From assembly GCF_023156285.1 (NCBI RefSeq), contig NZ_JAKZAJ010000003.1, positions 558,001 to 622,000 on the forward strand: a stretch of DNA of 64,000 nt. Direction: 5' to 3'. Below are positions 36,681-44,518 of the stretch, one piece after another; position 1 is the stretch's first letter; every line of letters starts with the position of its first letter. The translations under genes and the position numbers were made by a program. The notes under the pieces are model-generated. The model was not told the origin of the DNA. It made no database searches and saw only the letters and a program-made list of their open reading frames with translations. The DNA is from Marinobacter koreensis. GTDB taxonomy: Bacteria; Pseudomonadota; Gammaproteobacteria; Pseudomonadales; Oleiphilaceae.

Positions 36681-37162
36681 TCCTCCAGCCTCCGTTTCAA
36701 GTCGGCGATCCAGCCAGCCACATCGGCATCCTCCTCCGGACTGAGCGCCTCATATGCCCGGTACTGTGACAGTGCGGTTTTCAGGTCGAGCAGATACAGC
36801 TCAGAAATAACCGCCAGGTTGTAATGCAGCTCGGGCACCCCGGGGGATTCGTCAATACCCTGTTTCAGGAAGTCGGCGGCCGCCTCATAGTCGTGGCGAT
36901 CCGCCAGTGCAAGCGCCAGATTGTTGATGGTTGCAGCGTCGGCGGGATTCAGCCGCACGGCCTGCGTCCAGTCTTCGATGGCCTGCTCCGCCGCGCCGTT
37001 ATCCCACGCCGCCTTTCCCTGCGCCGCCAGCTGCGCCGCCTTGACCGGATCGGGCTCGGGCTTTGGATGGGCCTCCGGCGTGACAGAGGGCCCGGCGCAA
37101 CCGGTAAGCCATAGCAACACCAGCAATCCGGAAAACCACGAGGACGTGAACCTATGCACCAT
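36677..37162 (-). CDS. TPR lipoprotein (GltE/AglT-like)
   Basis: About 161 residues. A lipoprotein signal peptide ends in LTGC with Cys22, followed by AGPSV, so it is probably outer-membrane anchored. The mature region holds tetratricopeptide repeats (AAQGKAAWDNGAAEQAIEDW, then NLALALADRHDYEAAADFL). The ATG at 37162 is chosen because GAGGG lies 6 bases upstream; a start four codons earlier is possible. It overlaps the end of the large TPR gene by 11 bases. In the Agl-Glt comparison it corresponds to the TPR lipoprotein GltE. Confidence 0.82.
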   Translation of the reverse strand: MVHRFTSSWFSGLLVLLWLTGCAGPSVTPEAHPKPEPDPVKAAQLAAQGKAAWDNGAAEQAIEDWTQAVRLNPADAATINNLALALADRHDYEAAADFLKQGIDESPGVPELHYNLAVISELYLLDLKTALSQYRAYEALSPEEDADVAGWIADLKRRLEE

Positions 37163-39953
37163 CGTTTCCCTCACTGTTCCAACTCATCCAGCGAACGGAC
37201 CGGTCATACCGGCCGGGATTCATCTGGCCCAGAACCTCCAGGCTTCTTCCGATCCAGGGATCAAATCCATGCTCCACGATCCGCCCGTGATTTTTGGCAT
37301 GCAGCGCGATCGCTTTCTCCTCAAACGGATAAGCCTGCTCCTCGAGCAGCATCTGGTACTGCATGGCCTCCATTTCGTTGAGGTCCGACGGCACGGTCGA
37401 CGCCATCAGATCGGCAGCGAGCTGACGATAGAGTTCAGCTCGCCGATAAAGGACCTCCGACTCGACCGCTTCACCGCCGAACTGCTGTGCCTGGACGAAA
37501 TATGTCCGGGCCGCTTCGAGCGCTACCTGTTTACGGTCCAGCGCCCTGGCGAGCGGTTGTGTCAACGGGATGCTGGCAAAGGTGTCGGCCTCACGGATGC
37601 CCAACGCCATTGCACTGCGGGCACTCAGCCGTAATGTCTCCTCGGAATGCCAGTCGCTGGACAACTCTGCCTGAACCATGGCCTGTTGCCACTGTTCCGG
37701 ATGGCTCGCGGATTCCGTCAGACGTTGCCGCATGGTCTGGAGCCGAATGTGACTGTCCGCATCCTTCGCCCTGGGTCGGGTGTCCAGGTAACGAACATAA
37801 AGGGCATTACGCTGTTTGAGGTCGCCGGCGTCGTGAAACAGATCGGCCGCCCGGAGCCTGAACGGCCAGGGATCCTCCCGGGTTTCCGCCATGGCGAGCA
37901 ATTCCTCCGCGGCGCGAACGGGCTGATCCGACTCGGTGTAGGCATACACCAGTTTTTCACCGATCCCCGACGTCAGATCGTGGTCCGGATAGTCCCGGCG
38001 GAATCGCCGAAGCTCGTTGATAGCGGTCTGCCATTCCGAGGCTTTCAGGAGGGTGTTGGCTGCATCGAAGCGACCCCGGATCGCCATTTCCGAACCGGGG
38101 GCAAGGGTTTCAATGCGCTGGAAGTGGGCAACTGCCAGAGAAACCTCGCCAGCGGATGCCGCAGCCTGGCCCTGCTGGTATATCGCCGCCGCCAGCTGCC
38201 CCACTACCGCTTTCCGGTCGTTTCCGGTGGTTCCGGGCACCTTGCCGTCATCGATCAGAGTCAGCGTCTGACGCCACGCCCTCTCCGCCTCGGCGTATTG
38301 CTGACGTGCCTGCCTCACCTTCGCCATGACCAGCCAGGCTGAATAATGCGCTTTCTGACCAGCCCCGGACGGCGTGGTGACGGCATGGGCGTAGTCGATG
38401 GCACGGTCATAATCGCCGTTGGCATACCAGCGTGTCGCAAGATCCGCCTGCGCGGCCGCCGTTCGGCTATCGGACGGGAAGGTGCTTGCAAAACGGTCAA
38501 TCTCTGCTGAAAGATCGCTCAGCGCCTCCGCCGGAGATGGCGCACTGCTATCGGACGGCACCCGCTTCCGATACAGCGTAATAGCAGCCCAGGCAGAGTC
38601 GGCCGCTTCCGGGTAGTCGGGCGATTGATAGGCTGCCGTCCGGAAGTTGTTGATTGCAGCCTCATCTTCACCGGCCTGCAATCGCGCATCCCCTGCAAGG
38701 CGCCAGATCGACCCTGCTTCGGATTGCCTTCGTGCCAGTGACTCATAGTAGTCCGCCGCCCTTGCAAACCCGGACACGGCCTCCCCTTTGGCCGCCAGGC
38801 GCTCCGAGGCGGAGTGGTAATGATAGTCGGCGAGTGTACGGGCATATTGCTGCCAGAGCCGCTGCTGGTTCCGGTCAAGCCCCTTGTAGGCGTCGTCCGG
38901 AAGATAGGCCGCCACGTAATCCGCTTTCGCATCACGTGCGGCCTCGGGCTTACCCGCCTGCCGCCAGACCTGAACGACCTGGTTCAGGAACTCCGGGTTG
39001 TCCCGATGGTCCGGATAACGTTGTACAAAACGCCGGTTTACCCGGACACTCGCCGAAGGCTCACCGGTCACGGCGTAGAGATCGGCCAACCGGTCATAGA
39101 CGAGGGGCACCCAGGGGCGGGGCACGCCGTCGCCCAACCACCCTTCCAGGCTTGCCACTCCCTGCTTCCTCGACGCCATCACGGCAAGGATTCGCAGGGT
39201 ATCGTCGATGGTGTCTACGGAAGACTGTGCTACCGATCCAAGGCTCGCTTCGGTGGGCAGGAACCCATCCAGGACATCCAGGAAGGTGGCAGCGGCACGG
39301 TCCCAGGCCCCGGCGCCCTGTTTGAACTGGCTCCAGCCCAACATATACCGGGCCTTGCTCTTCAGCGCCTCGCCACCCTCACCCTTTATCAACGTCTGAT
39401 AGCTGGTTTCGGCCCGGGCATACTTGCCGGCGGAGAATTCCGCTTCGGCAATCCGGAATCGCGATTCCGGTACCAGTGGCGAGTCCGGGTACAGGCCGAC
39501 CAGTTGCCGGAGACGCTCTGTCGATTCATCGGTGTGCCCGGTCAGGGCGTGGGCCTTGGCCATCTGGTAGAGCAACTCGTCAAGACGCCCGGAAAAGGAG
39601 CCACGATCCAGAATCGATTCATAGCTGGCAATCGCCTCCCGATAGATCTCCGGTTCCTGGTCGGCGCTGTAACCAACATCCTCTCCGGAGCGCATTCGGA
39701 TATTGGACAGCCGGTTCAACGCGTCCACCCGCACTTCCGGCTCATCAGAGGTTTCGAAAAGCCGTTGATAGCGCCGGCCCACTTCTGCGGGGGAAATGGC
39801 GGGCAAGGGCCGACTCTCGAACTTGAGGAAAACCGGTCGCATATCGGCAATGGTTTTACCGTCCCGGTCCAACTCGACCTTGAACGACTCCTGGGCCAAC
39901 AGACTGCCCGGTAACAACAGGCTGAACGCGCAAAGTCCCGCAAGAACCCTCAT
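37152..39953 (-). CDS. Large periplasmic TPR protein (GltD-like)
   Basis: A 933-residue protein with a signal peptide (MRVLAGLCAFSLLLPGSLLA, cleavage before QES), then mostly tandem helical repeats of TPR/BamD type throughout, for example YPDSPLVPESRFRIAEAEFS and YPDHRDNPEFLNQVV. These give a long solenoid suited to scaffold an envelope complex. It starts 4 bases inside the preceding TPR gene. Size, location and order fit the role of GltD in the Myxococcus Glt complex. No enzyme motif is seen. Confidence 0.8.
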   Translation of the reverse strand: MRVLAGLCAFSLLLPGSLLAQESFKVELDRDGKTIADMRPVFLKFESRPLPAISPAEVGRRYQRLFETSDEPEVRVDALNRLSNIRMRSGEDVGYSADQEPEIYREAIASYESILDRGSFSGRLDELLYQMAKAHALTGHTDESTERLRQLVGLYPDSPLVPESRFRIAEAEFSAGKYARAETSYQTLIKGEGGEALKSKARYMLGWSQFKQGAGAWDRAAATFLDVLDGFLPTEASLGSVAQSSVDTIDDTLRILAVMASRKQGVASLEGWLGDGVPRPWVPLVYDRLADLYAVTGEPSASVRVNRRFVQRYPDHRDNPEFLNQVVQVWRQAGKPEAARDAKADYVAAYLPDDAYKGLDRNQQRLWQQYARTLADYHYHSASERLAAKGEAVSGFARAADYYESLARRQSEAGSIWRLAGDARLQAGEDEAAINNFRTAAYQSPDYPEAADSAWAAITLYRKRVPSDSSAPSPAEALSDLSAEIDRFASTFPSDSRTAAAQADLATRWYANGDYDRAIDYAHAVTTPSGAGQKAHYSAWLVMAKVRQARQQYAEAERAWRQTLTLIDDGKVPGTTGNDRKAVVGQLAAAIYQQGQAAASAGEVSLAVAHFQRIETLAPGSEMAIRGRFDAANTLLKASEWQTAINELRRFRRDYPDHDLTSGIGEKLVYAYTESDQPVRAAEELLAMAETREDPWPFRLRAADLFHDAGDLKQRNALYVRYLDTRPRAKDADSHIRLQTMRQRLTESASHPEQWQQAMVQAELSSDWHSEETLRLSARSAMALGIREADTFASIPLTQPLARALDRKQVALEAARTYFVQAQQFGGEAVESEVLYRRAELYRQLAADLMASTVPSDLNEMEAMQYQMLLEEQAYPFEEKAIALHAKNHGRIVEHGFDPWIGRSLEVLGQMNPGRYDRSVRWMSWNSEGNDGA

Positions 39954-41587
39954 TGTGACGTCTCCTGAAGGTTCTCAAGTGCCAGGTACTCATACAGATG
40001 CGCGATCTGCTGTTCGGTCTTGTCATAGGCATAGACCATTCTCTGGTCCTGGTCGTCCACGTAAGCCAGAGCCAGCTCATCCAGTCGACTTTCGGCGGTT
40101 GCCCGCAGCGCCGATACTCTCTCGCGGTAACCGGCAATCTCGGATAGCAGGGCTTTGAGCCTTGCCCCGACGCCGCCGCTCGCGGATCCGGCGTGCGAAA
40201 CCGCAGTCAGGGCGGAGTCCGCATCACCGAGAATCCGATCCATTTCCGCCAAACGGCGCTTTTGTTCCGCCCCGGTCGCTTTCTCAAGCAACCTTTCTAC
40301 CTGATCGCCCAGCGCGTTGCCCTCCGCGCGCAGTTGCCGGAGCTCACCCTGGTCTGCGGAACCACCCTTCTCCCTGTGATCAAGCTCGGACAGCAACACT
40401 TCCAGATTGCTCTGCTCCTGTGACAGCCGGTGATCGAGCCGTTCAAGTCTTGCCACCCGGGCTACCGCGATCTGTGCTGACGGCGTGTCCAGAAAGTCCA
40501 TCAGGTAAGCCTGGCGGGGCTGCTGCATGGTCCGGCTGTCCGCCAGGAACCACTCCAGATCGGATGTCTGAGCGCCCTTGACCAACGCACCGTAGGCTCC
40601 CTTTTCCCTGATTTGCTGCTTCAGTTTTCGCAGGGTTACGCGCTCACTTTCATATGCGGCATTCGCTGCGAGGTAGGCCTCTCCAGCCTGCCCGAGATAA
40701 CCCGCGAGGTCATAGCCCCGCCCCATCCCGATCCAGGCGTCCGCTACACCGGCATAAGCCAGGGGAAACTTTTTGGCCCGGTGCCAGCTCTGCATGGCGG
40801 CGCGATGATTGCCCCGTTCAGCCAATGCCAGCCCATGGAAATACAACGCCAGGGGGGTTACGGGACTGTCCAGTGCCACTTTCTCCAGGAAACCAATGGC
40901 CTTGTCATACTCGCCATTCTGATAGGCCAGATAACCGGCCCTCGCCAGAAGGCGGTTCCGGAGATCTTCCTGCCGATCGGATTCCTGATCCGCCTCGGTC
41001 ATCGCCAGTGCTACCCTCAAAGCGACCAATGCACGGGCCGGATTGGTATCCTGTTGAGCGTAATCACTGGCGAGATTCCCGTAACCGACCGCAGCCCAGT
41101 AGCCAGCTTCCATGCCTGACAGAATCTTGCCTGCCTTCTCAGGGGCGCCAGCCTGTCTCTGAAAATCGGCAAGGTGATAAAGCGCTTCCTGCTTATCCTC
41201 ACCGAACCCGTAGCGCGCTGCGAGACCGAACCACCGAGCGGCTTGCTGGGAATCGGCCTGTTCCAGGGATGCGCGCCCGAGGAGCATCGAGGCTTTTGCC
41301 CGGTAAGTGTCGCTGTCCGCAATCCGGCGCAACTCCTCCAGGCCCTGTTGCCGATGGCCACTGTCCAGCCAGGCCCGGGCCCGAAGCAACGGCGCCTCTT
41401 CACCGTTCATCGCGCCAATCATCCGGACCGCATCGGGAGCGTCACCAGTGGCAAGCGCATAACGGACAACGCCTGGCCGGAGATCTTCAGGAACGGCGAT
41501 GCCCCCGGCCAACACCGGACCGGCCATGCAGCCGCAGGCCGCCAGGAAAGCCGTCAGAGAAATCCGCAATGAACGTCCCACAAACAT
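39950..41587 (-). CDS. Periplasmic TPR and coiled-coil protein (GltC-like)
   Basis: A 545-residue exported protein. A signal peptide with LAACGCMAGPVLAG precedes TPR-like repeats up to about residue 300 (AQQDTNPARALVALRVAL, YQNGEYDKAIGFLEKV). The last ~180 residues are strongly charged and helical with coiled-coil character (LSELDHREKGGSADQGELRQL). The Cys residues in the leader leave a lipoprotein form possible. It lies between the small exported protein and the 933-residue TPR protein; it may be the counterpart of GltC. Confidence 0.78.
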   Translation of the reverse strand: MFVGRSLRISLTAFLAACGCMAGPVLAGGIAVPEDLRPGVVRYALATGDAPDAVRMIGAMNGEEAPLLRARAWLDSGHRQQGLEELRRIADSDTYRAKASMLLGRASLEQADSQQAARWFGLAARYGFGEDKQEALYHLADFQRQAGAPEKAGKILSGMEAGYWAAVGYGNLASDYAQQDTNPARALVALRVALAMTEADQESDRQEDLRNRLLARAGYLAYQNGEYDKAIGFLEKVALDSPVTPLALYFHGLALAERGNHRAAMQSWHRAKKFPLAYAGVADAWIGMGRGYDLAGYLGQAGEAYLAANAAYESERVTLRKLKQQIREKGAYGALVKGAQTSDLEWFLADSRTMQQPRQAYLMDFLDTPSAQIAVARVARLERLDHRLSQEQSNLEVLLSELDHREKGGSADQGELRQLRAEGNALGDQVERLLEKATGAEQKRRLAEMDRILGDADSALTAVSHAGSASGGVGARLKALLSEIAGYRERVSALRATAESRLDELALAYVDDQDQRMVYAYDKTEQQIAHLYEYLALENLQETSQ

Positions 41588-41593
41588 CCGGCG

Positions 41594-42142
41594 TCACTTC
41601 CATTCGGTAAAGGAGACGTAAGGCTCGAAATCCGGTGCGCGGGCGCCGAGCTTGAGTTCGACCCCCAGGGCACCAGGCCTTTTTGTGAAGGGGTGAGACG
41701 CCTCCCGCCGGACGAAATCCTTGTCGGCAGATCGGGCGGTAATCACCGCCCGGATATTATGGGCGCCGCTCTCGATATTGCCGATATAGAGTTGCTGAAC
41801 GCCACCGGCCTCAAGGGCCGAGCGCTCTCGGGGCGTGTAGAGATGTGAGGCCACCGGGCGGTCGTTCACAAACAACTCGACCGAATCCAGATCCAGGGCT
41901 TTGCGGGTTTCAAGTGTCAGGAAAACTGTCAGTCGGGTATTCACCGGATAGAGCAAAGACTCCTGCAACCCTTCAACCTTCGCCGAGTGGTCGTTGACCT
42001 CGGCCGCCAGCTGATCAATCTGGTCATCCAGCGTTGCGGCGCCGGCTCCCGGGATACACACCCAGGACAATAGAATGACCAACACTGTTGCCAGCAAATT
42101 CGGTGATCTCAGGCATCCTTTCAATGGTTGCGAGCCGTGCAT
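41594..42142 (-). CDS. Exported protein opening the Glt-like operon
   Basis: About 182 residues with the ATG at 42142, which has an AGGAAGCGT ribosome site. A longer frame to 42217 lacks one. The N-terminus is a signal peptide (LLATVLVILLSWVCIPGAGA), then a short coiled-coil-like helix (LDDQIDQLAAEVNDHSAKVE), then a beta-rich domain with LTVFLTLETRKAL and SVELFVNDRPVASH, which looks like an immunoglobulin-like fold. No family recognised. It is the first gene of the operon, 6 bases before the next, so the promoter must lie in the 300 bases upstream. Confidence 0.75.
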   Translation of the reverse strand: MHGSQPLKGCLRSPNLLATVLVILLSWVCIPGAGAATLDDQIDQLAAEVNDHSAKVEGLQESLLYPVNTRLTVFLTLETRKALDLDSVELFVNDRPVASHLYTPRERSALEAGGVQQLYIGNIESGAHNIRAVITARSADKDFVRREASHPFTKRPGALGVELKLGARAPDFEPYVSFTEWK

Positions 42143-42337
42143 ACGCTTCCTGCCCTCTCCAAGACTGGAAAACTTCCGTAACAAACGTGCGAAAAGCGTA
42201 ACACTTGGTAACCGCAAAGAACGGTATACAGATCACCAAATCGGAAACAGGAAGTGTCGGTTTATTTGACAGTAGCTTGGGGAGGAGATCGGGAGGAGCG
42301 TGCCGGAAACAGCCAAAAACCCGACAGGCTATTGTTT

Positions 42338-42343
42338 TATAAT
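42338..42343 (+). promoter_or_regulatory. TATAAT -10-like box
   Basis: A perfect TATAAT in an AT-rich stretch, oriented toward the terminator at 42429. No matching -35 hexamer lies 17 bases upstream, so the assignment is tentative. The same AT-rich stretch may instead serve the minus-strand operon starting at 42142. Confidence 0.4.
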
Positions 42344-42349
42344 ATCTTT

Positions 42350-42462
42350 TATTACATGGCCCTGATTTTGCTCAACATGAATCGGCGGGAGGACAAACCG
42401 GTTCGCCCGCCCAAATATGCCGAGCTTTGCCGATGCGACATGTCGCATCGGCTTTTTTATTT
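42350..42462 (+). ncRNA. Candidate plus-strand small RNA in the 42143-42456 intergenic region
   Basis: This gene-free stretch of 314 bases holds the upstream region of the Glt-like operon, the TATAAT box and, on the plus strand, a possible transcript of about 110 bases. It has a GGCGGG/CCCGCC hairpin (42384-42411) with AGGA in its loop, a CsrA/RsmA-type motif, and ends in a strong terminator. No plus-strand gene is upstream that would need that terminator. No open reading frame with a ribosome site is seen. Not assignable to a known family. Confidence 0.4.
42429..42462 (+). terminator. Rho-independent terminator without an upstream gene
   Basis: An 11-bp perfect stem GCCGATGCGAC / GTCGCATCGGC with a 2-base loop is followed by TTTTTTATTT on the plus strand. 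Its T-run overlaps the stop codon of the minus-strand VWA gene, for which it would lack a T-run. Confidence 0.82.
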
Positions 42463-43635
42463 GCTCAGGTGGCGCATGGCCGATTCGAGGCCATCAATCG
42501 TTAGCGGATACATGTGGTCACCCACCAGCTGACGGGTCATTCCCAGTGATCCACCGGTGCCCCAATAGTTTTCGGGCAACGGGTTCAGCCAGACCACCTT
42601 CCGGAAATGGTCCGAAATTCTCTGGAACCAGGTCGCACCGGCTTCTTCGTTCCAGTGCTCGATGGAACCACCCGGATGGGAAATCTCATAGGGCGCCATG
42701 GTGGCATCTCCGACAAAGATCACTTTATAGTCCGGCGTGTACTTATGGAGGATGTCCCAGGTGCTCGTGGTTTCATTCATCCGGCGGATGTTATTGGTCC
42801 ACACACTCTCATAGATAAAGTTGTGGAAATAAAAATACTCCATGTGCTTGAACTCAAGCCTCGCGGCAGAAAAGAGTTCTTCACATACCCGGACGTGCGG
42901 ATCCATGGATCCACCCACGTCAAAGAAAATAAGCACCTTCACCGCATTGTGGCGTTCCGGAACCATTTTCAGATCCAGGTAGCCTGCATTCCGGGCCGTG
43001 GAGCGGATGGTGTCATCCATATCCAGCTGATCCGCGGCGCCCTGGCGGGCAAACTTGCGCAACCGCCTCAGGGCCACCTTGATGTTGCGGATGCCCAGCG
43101 TGATGCTGTCGTCCAGATCCTTGAACTCCCGTTTCTCCCAGACCTTGACCGCACGCCCCTGGCGCCCGTTTTTCTGCCCGATGCGAAACCCTTCCGGGTT
43201 ATAGCCATTGGCACCGAACGGAGATGTGCCGCCGGTACCGATCCACTTGTTTCCCCCGGCGTGCCGCTCCTGCTGTTCTTCCATTCGCTTCTTGAAGGTT
43301 TCGATCAACTCTTCAAGACCACCCAGGGAATCGATCTTGGCTTTCTCTTCCTCGGAGAGGTGCTTCTCGAATTCCGCCCGCAACCAGTCATCAGGAATCA
43401 GGGACTCCAGCAGGTCGTCCAGATTCTGGATGCCTTCGAAATAGGCCTGGAAGGCGCGATCAAACTTGTCGAAGTGCCGCTCGTCCTTTACCAGGCACAA
43501 CCTCGCCAGGTAATAGAACTCCTCCATGTCGGCAAACGCCAGGCGTTTCTCGAGCGCCTCTAGCAGGTCGAGAAATTCGCGGAGGCTGGCAGGCACCCTG
43601 GCCCGCCGCACTTCGAGAAAAAAATCAATCAACAT
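42457..43635 (-). CDS. CoxE-like VWA domain protein
   Basis: A 392-residue cytoplasmic protein with a helical N-terminal region and a C-terminal VWA domain. The MIDAS-like motif reads FFDVGGSMDPH, so the first Ser of the usual DxSxS is Gly, as I recall for this CoxE-like group. It probably works with the MoxR AAA ATPase encoded 22 bases upstream, since MoxR-VWA pairs act as chaperone-like complexes that insert cofactors or remodel proteins. It ends the minus-strand run. Confidence 0.82.
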   Translation of the reverse strand: MLIDFFLEVRRARVPASLREFLDLLEALEKRLAFADMEEFYYLARLCLVKDERHFDKFDRAFQAYFEGIQNLDDLLESLIPDDWLRAEFEKHLSEEEKAKIDSLGGLEELIETFKKRMEEQQERHAGGNKWIGTGGTSPFGANGYNPEGFRIGQKNGRQGRAVKVWEKREFKDLDDSITLGIRNIKVALRRLRKFARQGAADQLDMDDTIRSTARNAGYLDLKMVPERHNAVKVLIFFDVGGSMDPHVRVCEELFSAARLEFKHMEYFYFHNFIYESVWTNNIRRMNETTSTWDILHKYTPDYKVIFVGDATMAPYEISHPGGSIEHWNEEAGATWFQRISDHFRKVVWLNPLPENYWGTGGSLGMTRQLVGDHMYPLTIDGLESAMRHLSK

Positions 43636-43657
43636 AACGCGGAACTCTTGCCGGAAA

Positions 43658-44500
43658 TCAGTTGCGACGCCGTGCCATGAACGCCAGCTTCTGCAACAGG
43701 TGCACGTCCTGCTCGTTCTTTACCAGCGCGCCATACAACGGTGGCAGCGCGGTACCCGTATCCTTCTCCTGCAAGGCCTTGGCTGTCAGCTCATCCGCCA
43801 TCAACAGCTTCAGCCAGTCGATCAGTTCAGATGTGGACGGCTTCTTCTTCAGGCCAGGCACCTTGCGCACGTCGAAGAACACCTCCAGAGCGTCCCGGAC
43901 GATGGCCTGCTGGATGCCGGGGAAATGCACATCCACGATATCCTGCATGGTCTCGTGGTCCGGGAAGCTGATGTAATGGAAGAAACACCGGCGCAGGAAT
44001 GCGTCGGGCAGCTCTTTTTCGTTATTACTGGTGATCACCACGATCGGCCGATGCTTCGCCTTTACGAACTGTTGGGTCTCGTAGACGAAGAATTCCATGC
44101 GATCCAGTTCCAGCAGGAGGTCGTTCGGGAACTCGATGTCGGCCTTGTCGATCTCGTCGATGAGCAGGACCACCTGTTCATCGGATTCGAAGGCTTCCCA
44201 GAGCTTGCCTTTGACGATGTAGTTCCGGATGTCCTTGACCTTTTCGTCACCGAGCTGGGAGTCACGGAGACGCGAGACGGCGTCATACTCGTACAGTCCC
44301 TGCTGGGCCTTGGTCGTGGATTTGATATGCCAGGGGATCAGCCTCATGCCGAGTGCAGCCGCCATTTCCTCCGCCAGCAGCGTTTTACCGGTGCCAGGCT
44401 CACCCTTGATAAGCAGAGGACGCTGGAGCGAAATCGCGGCGTTGACCGCCATTTGAAGGTCGTCAGTGGCTACGTATTTTTCGGTACCGGTGAACTTCAT
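43658..44500 (-). CDS. MoxR-family AAA+ ATPase
   Basis: A 280-residue MoxR-type ATPase. Walker A is GEPGTGKTLLAEEM, Walker B is VVLLIDEIDKAD, and the sensor region is VVITSNNEKELPDAFLRRC. The C-terminal lid is complete. It lies 18 bases after the membrane-anchored VWA gene and 22 before the CoxE-like VWA gene, giving a three-gene MoxR/VWA module. Its client is unknown. It is separate from the DUF58-TgpA pair at 4542-7639, which lacks its own MoxR. Confidence 0.88.
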   Translation of the reverse strand: MKFTGTEKYVATDDLQMAVNAAISLQRPLLIKGEPGTGKTLLAEEMAAALGMRLIPWHIKSTTKAQQGLYEYDAVSRLRDSQLGDEKVKDIRNYIVKGKLWEAFESDEQVVLLIDEIDKADIEFPNDLLLELDRMEFFVYETQQFVKAKHRPIVVITSNNEKELPDAFLRRCFFHYISFPDHETMQDIVDVHFPGIQQAIVRDALEVFFDVRKVPGLKKKPSTSELIDWLKLLMADELTAKALQEKDTGTALPPLYGALVKNEQDVHLLQKLAFMARRRN

Positions 44501-44518
44501 GCTTCGATTTCCTGTTGG

